Shown: positions 43,765 to 55,961 of the stretch, one piece after another
Numbering within the stretch: position 1 is the first letter of the stretch
How the letters are laid out: every line of letters starts with the position of its first letter
From: Zopfochytrium polystomum
Lineage: Eukaryota > Chytridiomycota > Chytridiomycetes > Chytridiales > Chytridiaceae
Length of the DNA stretch: 64,000 nt
Direction: 5' to 3'
NCBI GenBank assembly: GCA_025765615.1
Contig: JAIVFJ010000148.1
Coordinates: forward strand, 1 to 64,000
The notes under the pieces: model-generated
Database searches by the model: none
Told to the model about the DNA's origin: nothing
The model's input: the letters and a program-made list of their open reading frames with translations, nothing else
Translations under genes and position numbers: made by a program

Positions 43765-44073
43765 TTGGTTTGCGTTGGCCATATGCCCCGTCGCCAACGG
43801 TCTCCTGAGTGCGCTCTCGAGGTCACTCATGTCACCCGCTTCAAGAAAACAGCAAAGTCGTTAACTGTGAACATGGAGACTGATCAGCTGGAAGACCTCA
43901 AGCGCACTCTTGCAGATGCATTCTCAGTGAATGTCGAAAACATCCGCGAGTTACAGTATCGCAGTCCCTACACTAAGACGACTGAACTAAGCCCACTTCT
44001 GTCAGACATTCATATGGAGGACTTTAAGAACGCCTTCTCCTCCACCACTTCGAGCCGACCTTTTTCCTTGTGA
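43765..44073 (+). CDS. Captured gene fragment within the mariner-type element
   Basis: A 102-codon plus-strand frame with ordinary composition: VTHVTRFKKTAKSLTVNMET, then DQLEDLKRTLADAFSVNVEN and a short remainder. The pattern resembles a PB1- or ubiquitin-like strand-helix start but is too short to assign. It replaces the missing 3' half of the transposase, so it may be a host exon picked up by the element or unrelated internal filler. Confidence 0.35.
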   Translation: MVCVGHMPRRQRSPECALEVTHVTRFKKTAKSLTVNMETDQLEDLKRTLADAFSVNVENIRELQYRSPYTKTTELSPLLSDIHMEDFKNAFSSTTSSRPFSL

Positions 44074-44400
44074 TGCCAAGATCCCTAAGCGTTCCTTGAA
44101 TCACTCGGAACGAAACAGGTCGACCAAGGGTGGCGCTCATAGCTGATGCGATCTCCTCCTGGTGCAATGTTGGGTGCTCTCTGATCATCTCTGCAATACG
44201 TTCCATGTCCTCCCGACTGAGCATTCGTTGGTGACCAGATCGGGGAAGTGGTTCATGGGTCCCCCTTTGTTGATATGTTTGAAGCACATTGTGCACTGAT
44301 CGAAGGCTGACGTCAAATAACTCGGCCAAATCACTGGGAGACCACCCTCCTTGAGATAGGACTTGGATTCTCTCCCTGACATGAGTATGGATTCGTACTC
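44024..44400 (-). pseudogene. Tc1/mariner transposase, DNA-binding part only
   Basis: The frame carries the paired helix-turn-helix region: DLAELFDVSLRSVHNVLQTY, then RGTHEPLPRSGHQRMLSRED and HPTLHQEEIASAMSATLG followed by VIQGTLRDLGITRKK. The DDE/D catalytic domain that should follow is absent: coding ends near 44050 at the join with another sequence. It lies wholly inside the inverted-repeat element. Confidence 0.85.
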
Positions 44401-44566
44401 CTTTTATTTTGAAGAGGCTGTGGCACGGAAGGGAGTTGAGGGCGACGTGGCTGAACCTTCACTTGAACCACTTCTCAGCTTGTGCTCAGTTTGATGTCAA
44501 ATTGAGTTCACTTTCATTTCTTTTTTTGCTCATCTTCGAAAATGCAACGTTCTTGGTGCATTGCTG

Positions 44567-44753
44567 TAAGCAAAACGAAAATGCGTCCAAAGAAAGAAAG
44601 TCAACAAACACAGCAAAACTTCACAAAATTTTTCTTCGCAACCAAACGTCAAAAAAAAAATAAAAAAAAAAAACGTGCAGTCACCAATCCGCCCCCATCG
44701 CTGCTCTTTTTTGCTGTGCCAGTCGACTCACTCGCATGCACTCATACGCACGC

Positions 44754-44792
<39 letters not shown>

Positions 44793-45502
44793 TCACACAC
44801 ACTCACACACACTCACTCACTCACACACACACACACAAACTCTCTGTCTCTCACTTTCTCTCTCTCTCCGTTTCCACTCTAGGCTCCGCTCACGCAGCAG
44901 GTTTTTCGTTCCTTTTCCATTCTTTCTTTCAGGTCGCGAGCGAGCTCCACAGAACGAATCCATGATCATCATCGTGGCCGTCGCCGTCGTCGTCCTCGTC
45001 CAATGAAAGCGACGCCCGCAAAGAAAGAAAAGAGGCCGCCGAGTTTGGGCGAGGAAAATGTGGGTGCGCTGGTTGGTCGTTATGTCGTGCAAACAAACAA
45101 CAGCAACCCCAAAGTAGGAAATGCAAACACTCACTGCACTGTGATTTCCGCCTGTGTTGACATCATTGTTCACCCGCCGCGCTCTGGCAGGACTCTGCGG
45201 ATCTGAGTAAATATGGGAGAAACCAACAAAGTAACCTCGGTTTGATGGAAAAGAATCCCCACTTTTCCGTCTCCCAAGGCAAACACAAGTTTTTTTGCAG
45301 TTCATCCGTTTTATTACAGTGGCTCGAAAAGGAACAAATTATTTGTTTCAAAATGCAGATCCGCCTTGCGGACATCCCATGAGAAAACAAAGAAAAAAAT
45401 GTGGAGGTTCAAGTCGCGGTTTTCTTTGTCGAATTCCGCACTCAATCGGAGATACGGAAAAAGAAGAGGGGGGAAAAAACTCACACTTCGACGCCAAACA
45501 CA
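44567..45502. other. Upstream region of the subtilisin gene, with (CA)n/(CT)n tract
   Basis: A compound CA/CTCA/CT microsatellite covers about 44753-44875. The in-frame sequence upstream of the chosen protease ATG is open to about 45401 but shows no signal peptide; a leader exon may lie here. Confidence 0.35.
44753..44875. repeat. Compound (CA)n/(CT)n microsatellite
   Basis: CA repeats broken by CTCA units pass into a CT-rich tract. It resembles those upstream of the stress protein, transporter and WSC genes. Confidence 0.9.
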
Positions 45503-48387
45503 ATGGGGCGGCAATTGGTGGCCTTTGCAAACGTGGCGTCCACGATCACCGGCCTCGCGGCGGCGGCGGCGGCGGCAACTCAAGAGGCCGGTACGGCGAC
45601 CCTGGCTCACATGGCGTTGGTAGAGTTCCCCGCCGGCGATCCTCAGGCTTGTGACTCGCAGCTCGGCGGTCTCGAGGGTTACCTAATCAGGTTGGGCCAC
45701 CAGCCCACCATCCGAACCGTCACAAACACAATCCTATTTTGTGGCGTCTCGTTCTCTCTTGACCCAAACGTGAACGGTGCGTTTCTTTTCCTGCCTATTT
45801 CAAAAGCTAACCACTCTCGCGAACCGAAAATGAGCCAGCCACGGCAGTGGTGCAAGGACTTCCCGCCGCTATTCGCGTTCACGCCGTCGAGTCCCGCGCC
45901 CGCGCGAAAATCGATGGATATGGCGAGAGCACGCACCAGAAAGCCGAAACCATCCATACCATGACAGGCGTCGAGAGAGCGCGACAAGAGCTGGGCCTAA
46001 CCGGAAAGGGCGTCGTCGTTGCGGTCCTCGACTCCGGTGTCTACTACAAGCACCCCGCGCTCGGTGGCTGCTTTGGGCCCGGCTGCAAAATTGCAAAAGG
46101 GTACGACCTGGTCGGCGACGATTACAACGGTGCCAACAACCTCAACCCGGACGCGGATCCCTTCGACAACTGCAGCGATATATCACACGGCACGCACGTC
46201 GCGGGAATTGTCGCCGGAGACGCTCGAAACATCACTGCTCCCGGATTTAAGCCGATTTATCCCTGGAAGGGTGTTGCCCCCGACGCTACCATTCACATGT
46301 ACCGAATTTTTGGATGCACAGGGTTAACAACGAACGACGTGATCGTGTCGGCCATATTTCGCGCCATCGAGGACGGTGCGGATATTATCAACCTATCGTA
46401 AGTAGGTCCCCGTGCCACCGTCTTCAAAGTTGCGGCAACTCAAGATGACCTGAAATTTGGGCGGTTTAGGATCGACAACGGCCCGAACTTTCCCGAAGCT
46501 GCAGACGCTGCTGCTGTCACGAGGGCGGGTGAGAACGGCGTAAAGGTTTTCGCTGCTGCGGGCAACAATGGAGCTGTCGGGCTCTATGTGGCAGCTAACC
46601 CTGCTGGAGCTCTGGGCGGCTTCAGTGTAGCGTCTTTCGACATTGCCGACACCGTGCGCTATCCTCTCACTGTCAGCGGCAAGGCTTTCCCTTGGAGCGC
46701 CGGCGTCCTCAACAGCTCGTTTGGCTCGCCCCAACAACTAGACATTTTCATCAACACTCCCAACGCCATATCGGACGACGTTCAAGACGACGGCTGCGCG
46801 TCGGTTGGCGCTGGCGCTGCCGGCAAAAGCGTGCTTGTTCGTTACGGTTCAGCGTGCGACTCCACTACCCGATGCACGACGGCGCAACAAGCTGGGGCCA
46901 CCTCTTGCATTATCTACTCCAACGACGATTTCCTCAACGGCGTGAACGGCAGCTCCGCGATCCCCACAGCTTCTACGACACAGGAGGCGGGTGCTGCCAT
47001 CCTCGCTGACGCGTCCAGTGTCATCATAAGCAAGGTGGCCACTTTGTTCCCTGAGGCCTCTGCCGGCACGGTGTCGAACTTCTCTGGTGGCGGTTTGGAC
47101 GCGGAGCTCCACTTTAAGCCGGACTTTGGGGTCTTCGGACGTCTTGTGTACTCGACCATCTCGCCCCACGTTGCCGCATTCAGAGGAGAGGAGACACCAT
47201 ACGCTTATTATTCTGGCACGTCGATGGCGACACCATATGCATCCGGCATGGCAGCTCTGCTCCTCCAGCACCGTGGGAAGAACCTTTCCTTCGCCGAGGT
47301 CAAGACTGCTTTCCAGAATACCGCTGTCCCGGCAAAAAGGTACCAGAGCTCCTTGATCGACTCTGTCGCTCTGCAAGGTGCAGGTTTCCTCAATATTTAC
47401 GATGCCGCGACCACGACAACGGTTGTCTCCCCTTCGTTCCTCGCCCTCAACGACTCGGTCCATATTAAGGACAGCTATACCCTGACGATCACAAACAAAG
47501 ACATCACGCCCGTTAGCTTCACTCTAACCCAGGTGGGCGCCGCCACCGCAAACCCATTCAACGGGGTCGAGGACATTGTTCAGCCGCGAAACACCACCAC
47601 TTTTACTTCCAACCACGCAATAGTGGGTTTCGGCAGCAACCGGCAGGCAACGCTGAACACGCCCGCGGTCCCGCCCAACTCCTCCGTCAACGTCACCGTC
47701 CACTTTTCCCCCCCGCCGACAGCCAGTCCGTCGCTGCACCCTCTGTACTCGGGCCACCTCGTCGTCTCTCGGTACGGCAATGCGACACCCGTCGCTCGCG
47801 TCCCGTACGCCGGCGTTGTCGGCAACTGGACCGCCGCACATATCCTCGCCGTCAGTTCGCCCTCCATGGACCGACCCGCCGGCTTCTACCTCCCGGCTTC
47901 CACCCAGGGCAACGCCACAACCTTCACCGCGATCACCGCCGGTGCAACCGTCAACCTCACAGCGCACAACATCGCGCTTTGGAACAGCTTCGCCGGAACG
48001 ACGCGCAACGGGATCGCAGTCGTCGTGTACACGGGCTCGGACGCGGCGACCCGTGCGTCGCTCGTGGCGCTCGGGCTGATGGACGCTGGGAACCGCGACC
48101 AAGGGGTACTGAACGTCCGCGGGGAAGACGGCGGCGATCTGCTGTTCATGTACAACGACTTTTCGGCGCGGAACGCGCCGTTCGCCGGGCAGTCCGTCGG
48201 GGCGCCGCTGTTTTACTACTGGGGCGGGGAGGTATACGCGTCCGAGAGCGCGGACACGTATGTGAAGCTGCCGGCTGGCGAGTACAAGTTAAGGCTGAAG
48301 GGGCTGAGGCACTTTCGGCCGCGGTTCGCGCAGGATGATGCGGATTTTCATATTGTGGAGACGCCGACGTTTCATTTGGTTTATTAG
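45503..48387 (+). CDS. Subtilisin-like serine protease (S8, Vpr/minor extracellular type)
   Basis: Exons 45503-45776, 45839-46397 and 46470-48387. An inhibitor-type propeptide (IRLGHQPTIRTVTNTILFCG) precedes the catalytic domain. The triad is visible: Asp in VVVAVLDSGVYYKHPALGG, His in DISHGTHVAGIVAG, Ser in YYSGTSMATPYASGMAALLL. The oxyanion region is FAAAGNNGA. A PA-type insert lies between His and Ser (VLVRYGSACDSTTRCTTAQQ). A long C-terminal Fn3-like beta region with many N-glycosylation sites follows. Such enzymes are secreted or wall-associated and digest protein outside the cell. No signal peptide is visible at this start, so a 5' exon is probably missed. Confidence 0.9.
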
Positions 48388-48508
48388 ATAGAGAAGAGCG
48401 GGTGTTTTATAAGCAGCACTACGCTCGGGGACTAAATGGGGGACCAAAAAGTGGCGTCCCTAACACACAGGAGAAATATAAAAAAGCGCACCGAATCCAA
48501 TAGTCTGG
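48388..48508. other. Convergent 3' ends
   Basis: A 121-bp gap separates the stop codons of the protease (+) and WSC gene (-). No hairpin terminator is expected in a fungus and none is seen. Confidence 0.4.
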
Positions 48509-51227
48509 CTACTCGGTCAACATGAACGACGGCCCTGACGCTCCTTCCTTCTTCGCTCCGTCGCTGTCGACGCCGCTGCCTCTCCTGTCGACGCCGCCAC
48601 CTCTCCTCCTTCGTAACACTACAACGGCCAACACCCCCACCACAACGCAAACGACCGCAACTGCTCCAACGGCGATCCCAGCCACCGCGGTCGTGCTCAG
48701 CCCGGCACCACCCGTCGATGATGGCGACGGCGACGCGCCGACAGAAGCCACGGCGTACACGCTGACGCTCCCAGCACCGCCACATATCTGCGTCGCGTTA
48801 CCCGCGCACGGAGCCGCGCACCGATCGCCGCGCGCCGCAAGCACGGTCTTGTTACCCCACGCGCCGCCAACGTAGCACTCTCCACCAGCCCGCAACCCCG
48901 CCCACGCGAGCCCCTTCGTCGCCGCCGCCGCCACGCAAGTGTCGACGCTGTGTCCTGCGGCGGTCCCCGACGGCGGCGGCACGCGCGTCGCGAACAGCCC
49001 GGTCGTCGAGTCGCTGCCGTCATCGGGGAAACAGCCGGCGTAGGACGAGCCCGTGGGCGCGTAGAACGCGCGCGACGGGCCAAAGGCGTAGACGTGGCCG
49101 TCCAGGGAGGCCACGTAGACCATGCCGCCGCCGACCCCGGGCGAGCCAAAGTGGCGGGAGGTCACGTTGAAGCGGAAGAGCGATCGCAGCTCGCCGGTCG
49201 CGGTCGGGATGCTGTCCCAGCTATGGGGTGAAGAGAGAAAAGGATCAGCGCACTTAAAACGGAGAACCTCCAGTGGATCGACAAAAACTCACAACGTGAT
49301 CCGCTCCATGTCCACGAATTCCCACATATCGCTCTCCGACAACGGCTCTGCGTCGAGAGTCACGATGACCGCCTCGCCCGCCCGGCCCGTCCCCGCCACG
49401 ATCGGCGTGCTCACCCCGCCGCGAAAGTTTTCAGCCGTCGCTCCCGCAAACTCGAACGCTACGCGGCCGTCTGTTGTGTTCGCTGACCGTCGCCAGGCCT
49501 GGATGTTGCCCTGGGCAAGCGCAAAGTAGAGGTAGCCTCCTTCCAGCGGGTATACACCCGCGGAGCCCCATACTCCGAGGCCGGTGGGGCTGTATGGGTA
49601 CGGATTAATCTTGGATATTAGGGACAGATTTAGTACTCCAAATCAAATGGCGACCGTCATAACAATGTAGTTTACCTCGGCGACGATGTTGTCTGTTCCG
49701 TTCGGCCCCTGCTGGTATCCGCCCAGGCTGTTCAAATCCAAAAACTTAATCGGTCCCTGCTTCGCGCCGGCCAGCACCAGCCTCGGCGTCGCCGTGCTCC
49801 CAAACACCTCTGGCAGTACGACCACCGCGTCCGCAGCCGTATCGGTATCGTTATAATCCATCTGCGTTCCGTTATACGGCGTGTACCAGTCGATCGGCGC
49901 CAGCGCGCCGGTCTCCGCGTCCATCTGCACCGTCACGACCGCCTCAAAGTACGTCCGCGGCAGCTCTGCCGTGGCGTTGCTGCTGCGGGCGGCGGTCGGG
50001 TGGGTGAGGACGGTGCCGACGACGATGGCGTCGCCGGGCGGTGCGGACGCGTTGAAGATGCCGTTGCCCGTGGCGACGAGGATCCGCCCGTCGTCGAGCG
50101 TCGACGGGCCGTACCCGGCCATCCAGATGCCGCCGCCGCCGCCCTGGCCCATGTCCTTGCTAGAGACCGTCGAGAAGGCCGTCTTGAACGCGCCGGTGGT
50201 GGGGTCGATCACGTGGATCCAGCCTTGGTACGGCGGGATGTCGCTGGATGAAGGTTGTAGGGGAACGTCTGCCTGTGAGAAAGGATCCCAATTTGAAAAA
50301 TGAAGGTGTTCTAGGACACTCAACTATCCGGCAAAGCACACGACGACCATCCCACCAGTCATCAGCAGCGCGGCCCTGCTCTTCTCGTAGTAGTCGTCAA
50401 AGACCACGCCTGCGTCGTTCGCGGCCGGCACGCCCGCAAACGCCACGGGGAACCCCGACTTGACCTGCAGCGTCATGACGTCCGCCGCGTAAAAGTAGTA
50501 CTTGACCTGGTTCTCCCCCGTCGCGCGGCACGACACAAAGTACACCGTGTCCGTGTCGGCGTCAATCACGGGCGTCGCGAGGATGCCCGCGACCACCGAG
50601 GGGAAGCCCCACACGTTTGTCGGACCGACGGGGCCATAGTTCTGCGAGGCGAGGATCGTACCGGAGGCGGCGTCGAGGATGTAGATGGTGTTGTATTCGG
50701 TGGCGACGAGGACGATCGGCTTGCCGTAGGATTTGGGGGTGTAGACGAGGGGCTGGGCTGTGACGTTGTTGTTTATAGCGTCCCTGATGAAAGTATATAG
50801 TGGGGTCGTTATTTATGTGAGCGGGAAGTAAAAGTCGAGGGGGCTGAAAGCCGGCTCACCCGTCAAGCTTGGCTACGAATGCCAAGCCAAAGTCGCCGGC
50901 GTCAAGGTCCTGCTTGCGCAGCCCGCTGTCTCCGTAATAGTTTGTCCGGGCGTTGTCGGCGTTCCTCGTCACGACGTTGTTCTTGATCGCGGTCGCGGCG
51001 CCGGTAAAGGTGGCCGTCGAGAGCGAAAGCAGCAGCAGCAGTACAAGCGGAAGACCAGCCGCGATGGCGGCGAGGGAAGCCACTCCGATAGCGCGCGTCG
51101 TCGCTGCCTTGGGCGGCGCTCGCAGCGTCGGAGCTGTCTGCACGGAGCGTTTTGTGAATGAATATGGCATAGTTTGGTGCGGGTGAGGGTGAGGGTGGGG
51201 CCGCGGTCTGTGAAGCGGCTGTTGCAT
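48509..51227 (-). CDS. Quinoprotein-like beta-propeller with WSC domain and C-terminal TM
   Basis: Exons (minus): 51227-50860, 50783-about 50335, 50273-49676, 49609-49293 and 49220-48509. The N-terminus has a Pro/His-rich start and a hydrophobic signal anchor (VLLLLLSLSTATF). PQQ-type propeller blades follow: NADNARTNYYGDSGL, TIYILDAASGTILASQNYG, YQGWIHVIDPTTGAF and VGGGMVYVASLDGHVYAFG. Then comes a WSC domain (SYAGCFPDDGSDSTTGLFAT, CYVGGAWGNKT, CAAPCAGNATQICGGAG), a Ser/Pro spacer, one TM (VGAVAVVCVVVGVLAVVVL) and an RRRR tail. WSC domains bind wall glucan. The layout fits a surface sensor or adhesin. The exon 2 to 3 junction does not splice cleanly (in-frame TAG at about 50332). Confidence 0.75.
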
Positions 51228-51268
51228 CGTTAACAATATTGCTTGCGTTGAGTGTGAGTGAGAGAGAG

Positions 51269-51311
<43 letters not shown>

Positions 51312-51858
51312 CTATGACAATCGGGTGAGTGCGCGATCGAAAGAGAGAGATGGCCGGCTTGCTTCATTTGGAAATATATTTTAAATACAGCCAACGCGGA
51401 GACAGAGACCTTCCTGCTCATCATCATCGTGAGCTGGAATGAGAGGGGGTGCGAAAAAAATATGTCGAAGGCGAAAAAAAATATATGAAAGAAAAAAAAA
51501 AAAGAAGAAAAAAACAAAAAAGAGTCACAATGTCAATGTGGTGGCTGCTACATAGGGGGGGCCGAGGCACTCTCAGCAGGCAAGCCACATCGATGCCCAG
51601 CCTCAACCATTCGCTGCATTAAGCAGCTTATCCCTTTATCGCTGTTGCATTCAGCGCGATCGAGACGGGGCCGGCCGCCTGCGCGTGCGGACAGGGGGAA
51701 AGACACCGCCGCCTTTGCTCGAACTCCCCTCCACGATCTGTCGTCTCTTCGCTTCCTCATCACGGGATCCATATTCTTACTTGCTGCTCCTTTATTCCCC
51801 ACCCCCACCACCCCGACTTCTTTTGTAGGACCGTCACCTCCGAACCGAATAGACGTCG
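51228..51858. other. Divergent promoter region, WSC gene and arrestin-like gene
   Basis: A GA/GT microsatellite at about 51253-51310 and A-rich runs near 51476-51525. A homogeneous region with no gene. Confidence 0.35.
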
Positions 51859-53835
51859 ATGGCGACCGACTACGGCATCCACCTGTTCTTCATGAACGAA
51901 AAGGGCCAACCCAACGCACCCGAGCTGGTCGCCAACTCCGCCTTCTTCGCCGCCCACCCTGCCGTCCGAACACACCTGCTCACCACCGTCCCCGACTTTG
52001 ACCTGCACGAGACGGCGAAACGGAACGAGCCGATCGTCCCAGACTTCCAGCACGTTGCCCCCGGAGCCGCGGCGCCGGCGGTGGGGGCGCGTCCCGTCCT
52101 GTACGACCCGCTGTCCGTCTTGCAGGGCAAGCAGCGGCGCGACAGCCAGGCTGCTGCGATCGCCAGGCGCGGCGACGGGGGTCCCAGGGTCGAACGCGCC
52201 GTGCCGCGACCCGCCGCGTCGGAACGGCGAGAGGCGGCCTCCCCATTCAGCACCCAGACTCTCGTCGATCCTGGCGCGGCTGTGCCCCCGCTTGTTGGCA
52301 GCTCTTGCCGATTGGATCCGGCCGCCGCCGCCGCCCAAGCGTCCATCCTCGTCTTTTCCACCCCCGCTGATAGCAAGCAGAGCCTCGAGCTCTCGTTCTG
52401 GGCCTGCAACGGTAACGATACCGCGCAGCCCATCCTCCGCCGCGGGCTCTACGCGGGAATGAACGGGCTGAATGTGGGCGACTCGGAGATATCGGGCGTC
52501 CTTAAAGTGCGGAACGGCGGGAAGAAGACGTTCGCAATAGGATCCATCAGGCTCGAGCTCGACGTGACTTGGTCGACCAAGCTGACAGCAAAGCGGTACC
52601 TCGGGTATTTGGAAAAGTACTACGTCGGAATGGAGCCGCTAACAATGCAGATGGCAGAGTTTGTTCCCATCGAAGCGAGCGGACCCATCACACTGGTAAG
52701 TAGTCTGAAGCGCCCGCTGATCGCCTCCTTTGTGAGATCCTTCCACTGACCTATCCCCAATCCTGTTGAAACAGGCGCCAAAGGAAGAATTCACCGCGTC
52801 CTTTTGCTTCCCTCTTTCCATCGCACAGCTCCCACCCAGCGTCGACCTCCAAGCAAGCCTGCACGGCGCCACCGCAACCAAAGTCTCGTACGCCCTGACC
52901 GCGACCGCGTTCGACGCCAAAGCTAACGTCGCCGCCAACAAGCTCCGCGACACCGTCGCCCTCTCGTACGACGTGCCCGTCCCGCACGTCTCCGCCGAGC
53001 TTGCGGAGACCCTCGTCGCCGCGGCTGATGCCGGCGCGGCGGCGGCGGCGCTCACCGCCTCTGTTGCGGTGCCGGGGGCGGCGTCACCGCAGGACGCGGT
53101 CGTCGTCGAGGTGCAACCCGCCGTGTGCACACCGGGGGACCTCATCACCGTCCGCGTCCGCCCGGCGGCGGCGGTGGTGGTGGGAGAGAGGAAAGGCGCA
53201 CCGCCAGCGGTCGTCCGTGGCTCGCTCGCGGCCGCCACGCTGGTGGAGTTTGCGGCGCACAAGGAGAGCCCCTCACGCGAGCCGGGCGCGCCGGTGCGGG
53301 TGTCGCTCCGACCGTGCGCGCGCGTCGGGGCCGGCGGCGGGGGCGGCAGTGGCGCGTCGGCGGGGCGGAAGCCGCTCGCGGCGGCGCTGGCCCGGCCGAT
53401 GCTTCCGACAGCGATGCCGCGCCCATCAGCGTCGGCTTCCGCATCGGCGGCGGCGGTGGCGGCGGCCGCGGAAGCGGGTGCGACCGCGGAGACTCTTGCG
53501 ATGGTGGTACCGCCGTGGACGGTGGAGGCGCGACAGCACGCGCCGGCGGGGATTCGACGCGCGTGTGTGGGTGGAGGGCGGGTGCGTGAACCCGTCCGGG
53601 CGGTGGATGAACGTGGTCGTTGGACATGAAATGCTGGTCGACGTGGTGATCCCCGGGAGCGCGATCAGACAGGTCGGTGTGCCGGTGAGAGTCGCGGGGG
53701 GTGGGTCTCCGCGACGTGCCGGCGTTGCGCGCGGCAGTCAGACTCCGCCGAATGGAAGAGCAGTCGGCGGTGCGCAGCGCTTCGTTCGCCAGCGCCGCAG
53801 CGGCGGCTGATGTGTACCTTCCTCTCTATCAGTAA
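51859..53835 (+). CDS. Arrestin-like domain protein
   Basis: Exon 1 is 51859-52695 (donor gtaagtag) and exon 2 runs 52775-53835. After about 180 residues of linker, an arrestin N-like fold appears: SLELSFWACNGNDTAQPILR, ISGVLKVRNGGKKTFAIGSI, then in exon 2 FTASFCFPLSIAQLPPSVDL and ATKVSYALTATAFDA. The C-like part includes MLVDVVIPGSAIRQVGVPV and ends ADVYLPLYQ. Arrestin-related proteins recruit ubiquitin ligases to plasma-membrane cargo, but no PPxY motif is obvious here. The frame changes twice (near 53510 and 53700), both in GC-rich runs; the conserved tail in the last frame argues that it is one gene. Confidence 0.6.
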
Positions 53836-54368
53836 GGGTGCATGCCTGGCGTCGCTCAGCCATTAAGTCTTCTAATTCTCTCTCGAAATCGGTTCTCACA
53901 CCCACCTCGTTCGGCACTTTTTCCTTCCTCTCACTATTATATCTGAACCCATGTCCTTGTTAATCAAACCCAATTCTAGCAAGAGAGCGAATTGTATTCA
54001 ATCGGGCGACCCCGAAAAACTTGGCATTCTTTAGAGGGGCCGACTTTGCTTCGTTGACAGACGCCAAACTGCTCGTATGCTGTCCGCTCTCGCGATCGAG
54101 TGCGCCACAGTACTCGGCGAGCACGTCCTCCGTTATCGAGTTGGTCCGTCGGCGGGTTGTATTACTCGTTGGCCCATTGGAGCTGTTATTCAATTTTCAA
54201 GAAAATATACCGGACTTTTATGGTTGTAATGTTCTTCAGTCGCTTTCTTCACTTCCTTTCCCTAGAAACCAAAACAGCTGGTCCTCAGTCTTGAAGATTA
54301 CTCGAAGAGAAAAAGCGATACGAATCCCTTGTAATACCTCCCTCAAGACTTGGACAAAACTCTTGAAT
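53836..54368. other. Intergenic, no supported gene
   Basis: Only short frames are seen. It carries the 3' flank of the arrestin-like gene and the 3' flank of the minus-strand membrane-protein copy. Confidence 0.3.
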
Positions 54369-55720
54369 TCACGCTGCAACCGACTTTCTGGTAAACTGGC
54401 TGCTTGTCTGGCTGCTGTTCTTGAAATGATCCACAATGTCGCGAACCATGCCGGCGTCGGACAGGAGCATCACGATGAAGAGGTTGGCCGCAACGTGGGA
54501 TCCGTATCTTGATGGATTACCAAATATGGAGTATTTGAGATTGGCAAGGCGCGAAGGGATGAGGGATTGAGGCCGAAAAAGCAACAGGAACGCTTAAGAC
54601 TTACGGAGCTTTCGATTCCCGAGAAAAGCCGGAAGCAAATTCAGGATGAACAGGAAAATGAAAGTTTGGACAATGAGTAATTTTGCAGCTCCATGGCTTC
54701 GACACACATACCGTACTTTGACCAATTGACGACGGAGCCTAGTTTTATGTTTAATCGCGTCAGTTGGACGACATCAATTACAGTAGTCATTCACATACTG
54801 GCAAGCATGATAAACGCAACAGATAGCAGAGCGTATAAAACGCACCGGATCAGCATTTTTGCGACAATCGCGCTCGACACGCTGGTTTTGTACACGCGAG
54901 ACATGGTGCAAATGATTGTGATTTGCGAAAGACTGAAGAAGAAAACCATAACGACCCCATTGAATACTATCACACATAGGACAAAACCGTGAACTCAAAG
55001 GTCGCGGTAAGGTTGTCGTTCGTCTGTTGTTTTTGGGTTATCACTGCAACGTAACTGCTTTTGCGTTGCATACCTGCCAGTTTTGGTAGTAGTAGTGAAC
55101 ACCTTAACCGCGAGAAGAAGGTTTAAATTTTGATTGGTTCTGAAAGAGGAAGTTTTCTTTACCGAGCCTGGGAGGTGGGGGAGAATAGGCAGAAAGACGG
55201 TCCACGTCGTCAAAAACCGGGTTTATGAATGAAAAATCTGATGAAAGAAGTCGAAAGTCGAGACTAACGTGTGAAGGATTGTACTGGCCGCGAAAATAGA
55301 GGCTGAGATCGCGTGCAAAACGACTGGCCGTACTCCGGAAGCGAGAAGGGCGCGATAGGTGGCATGGACGGTCAAGAGGATCATCTGTTTCCCCTTTGGC
55401 AAGGTTTGGATATCTGGCGAGACAACATTTACCCTAAAATTATTGAGATCTTTTGTTTTGGGGGAAAGAGGATCAACAGAGGTGAGTGGCTGAATAGGAT
55501 CCGGTCAATGAGGTTTGTGCTTCGCTTACACCCAAATTCACACTGAATTTTGATGTAGGACTCAAAGTCAAGTCTCGCGAGACCTTGAGCGTCAAGAAGC
55601 CGTTCAAAAGACCGTTTTCTGTCTGGAGCACAATGGCAACGATCATCGTCCACAACAGGACTGGATTGTTTATCCTGGCGATAGAGTCCCAGTACGCTGT
55701 CGCCTTTTCGTAGGTTGGAA
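54369..55720 (-). CDS. Multi-pass membrane protein, copy 2 of the repeated family
   Basis: Minus-strand exons match copy 1 at 1-2.6 kb in the same order. They are YWDSIARINNPVLL (near 55690) then WTMIVAIVLQTENGLLNGFL (near 55640), LLTVHATYRALLASG (near 55370), VMVFFFSLSQITIICTMSRV (near 54940), SAIVAKMLIRCVLYALLSVA (near 54870), SVVNWSKYG (near 54735) and NLFIVMLLSDAGMVRDIVDH (near 54470), ending at 54369. About seven membrane segments are implied. Frame shifts within exon one (near 55590) suggest decay. Function unknown. Confidence 0.45.
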
Positions 55721-55921
55721 AATGTCAGAAATAAAGGGCTGAAACGCGAGGTAGAGGCGGTGACGAGAAGTGACGCGTGACCTCACGTCAGTTCCTTTTT
55801 TTTTTTTGGAACGTCTCTTTTGCGTCCAACTTGTTTTGTCCTCTGACACACGCACCTCCGAATTGTTTAACATGATTCCAGGAACGGGTTGTGGTGCCTT
55901 GAACAGCACGTGGCGTGTCGC

Positions 55922-55961
<40 letters not shown>

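Larger units (their letters stand above)
43638..44566 (-). mobile_element. Tc1/mariner-type element, 929 bp, with ~115-bp terminal inverted repeats
   Basis: The left end 43638-43753 and right end 44566-44452 are near-identical inverted repeats (cagcaatgcacc... in from each side). Both are flanked by TA (43636-43637 and 44567-44568), the duplicated target of Tc1/mariner elements. Internally there is the N-terminal part of a transposase on the minus strand, and an unrelated plus-strand frame. It cannot encode a full transposase, so it would depend on one from elsewhere. Confidence 0.92.
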
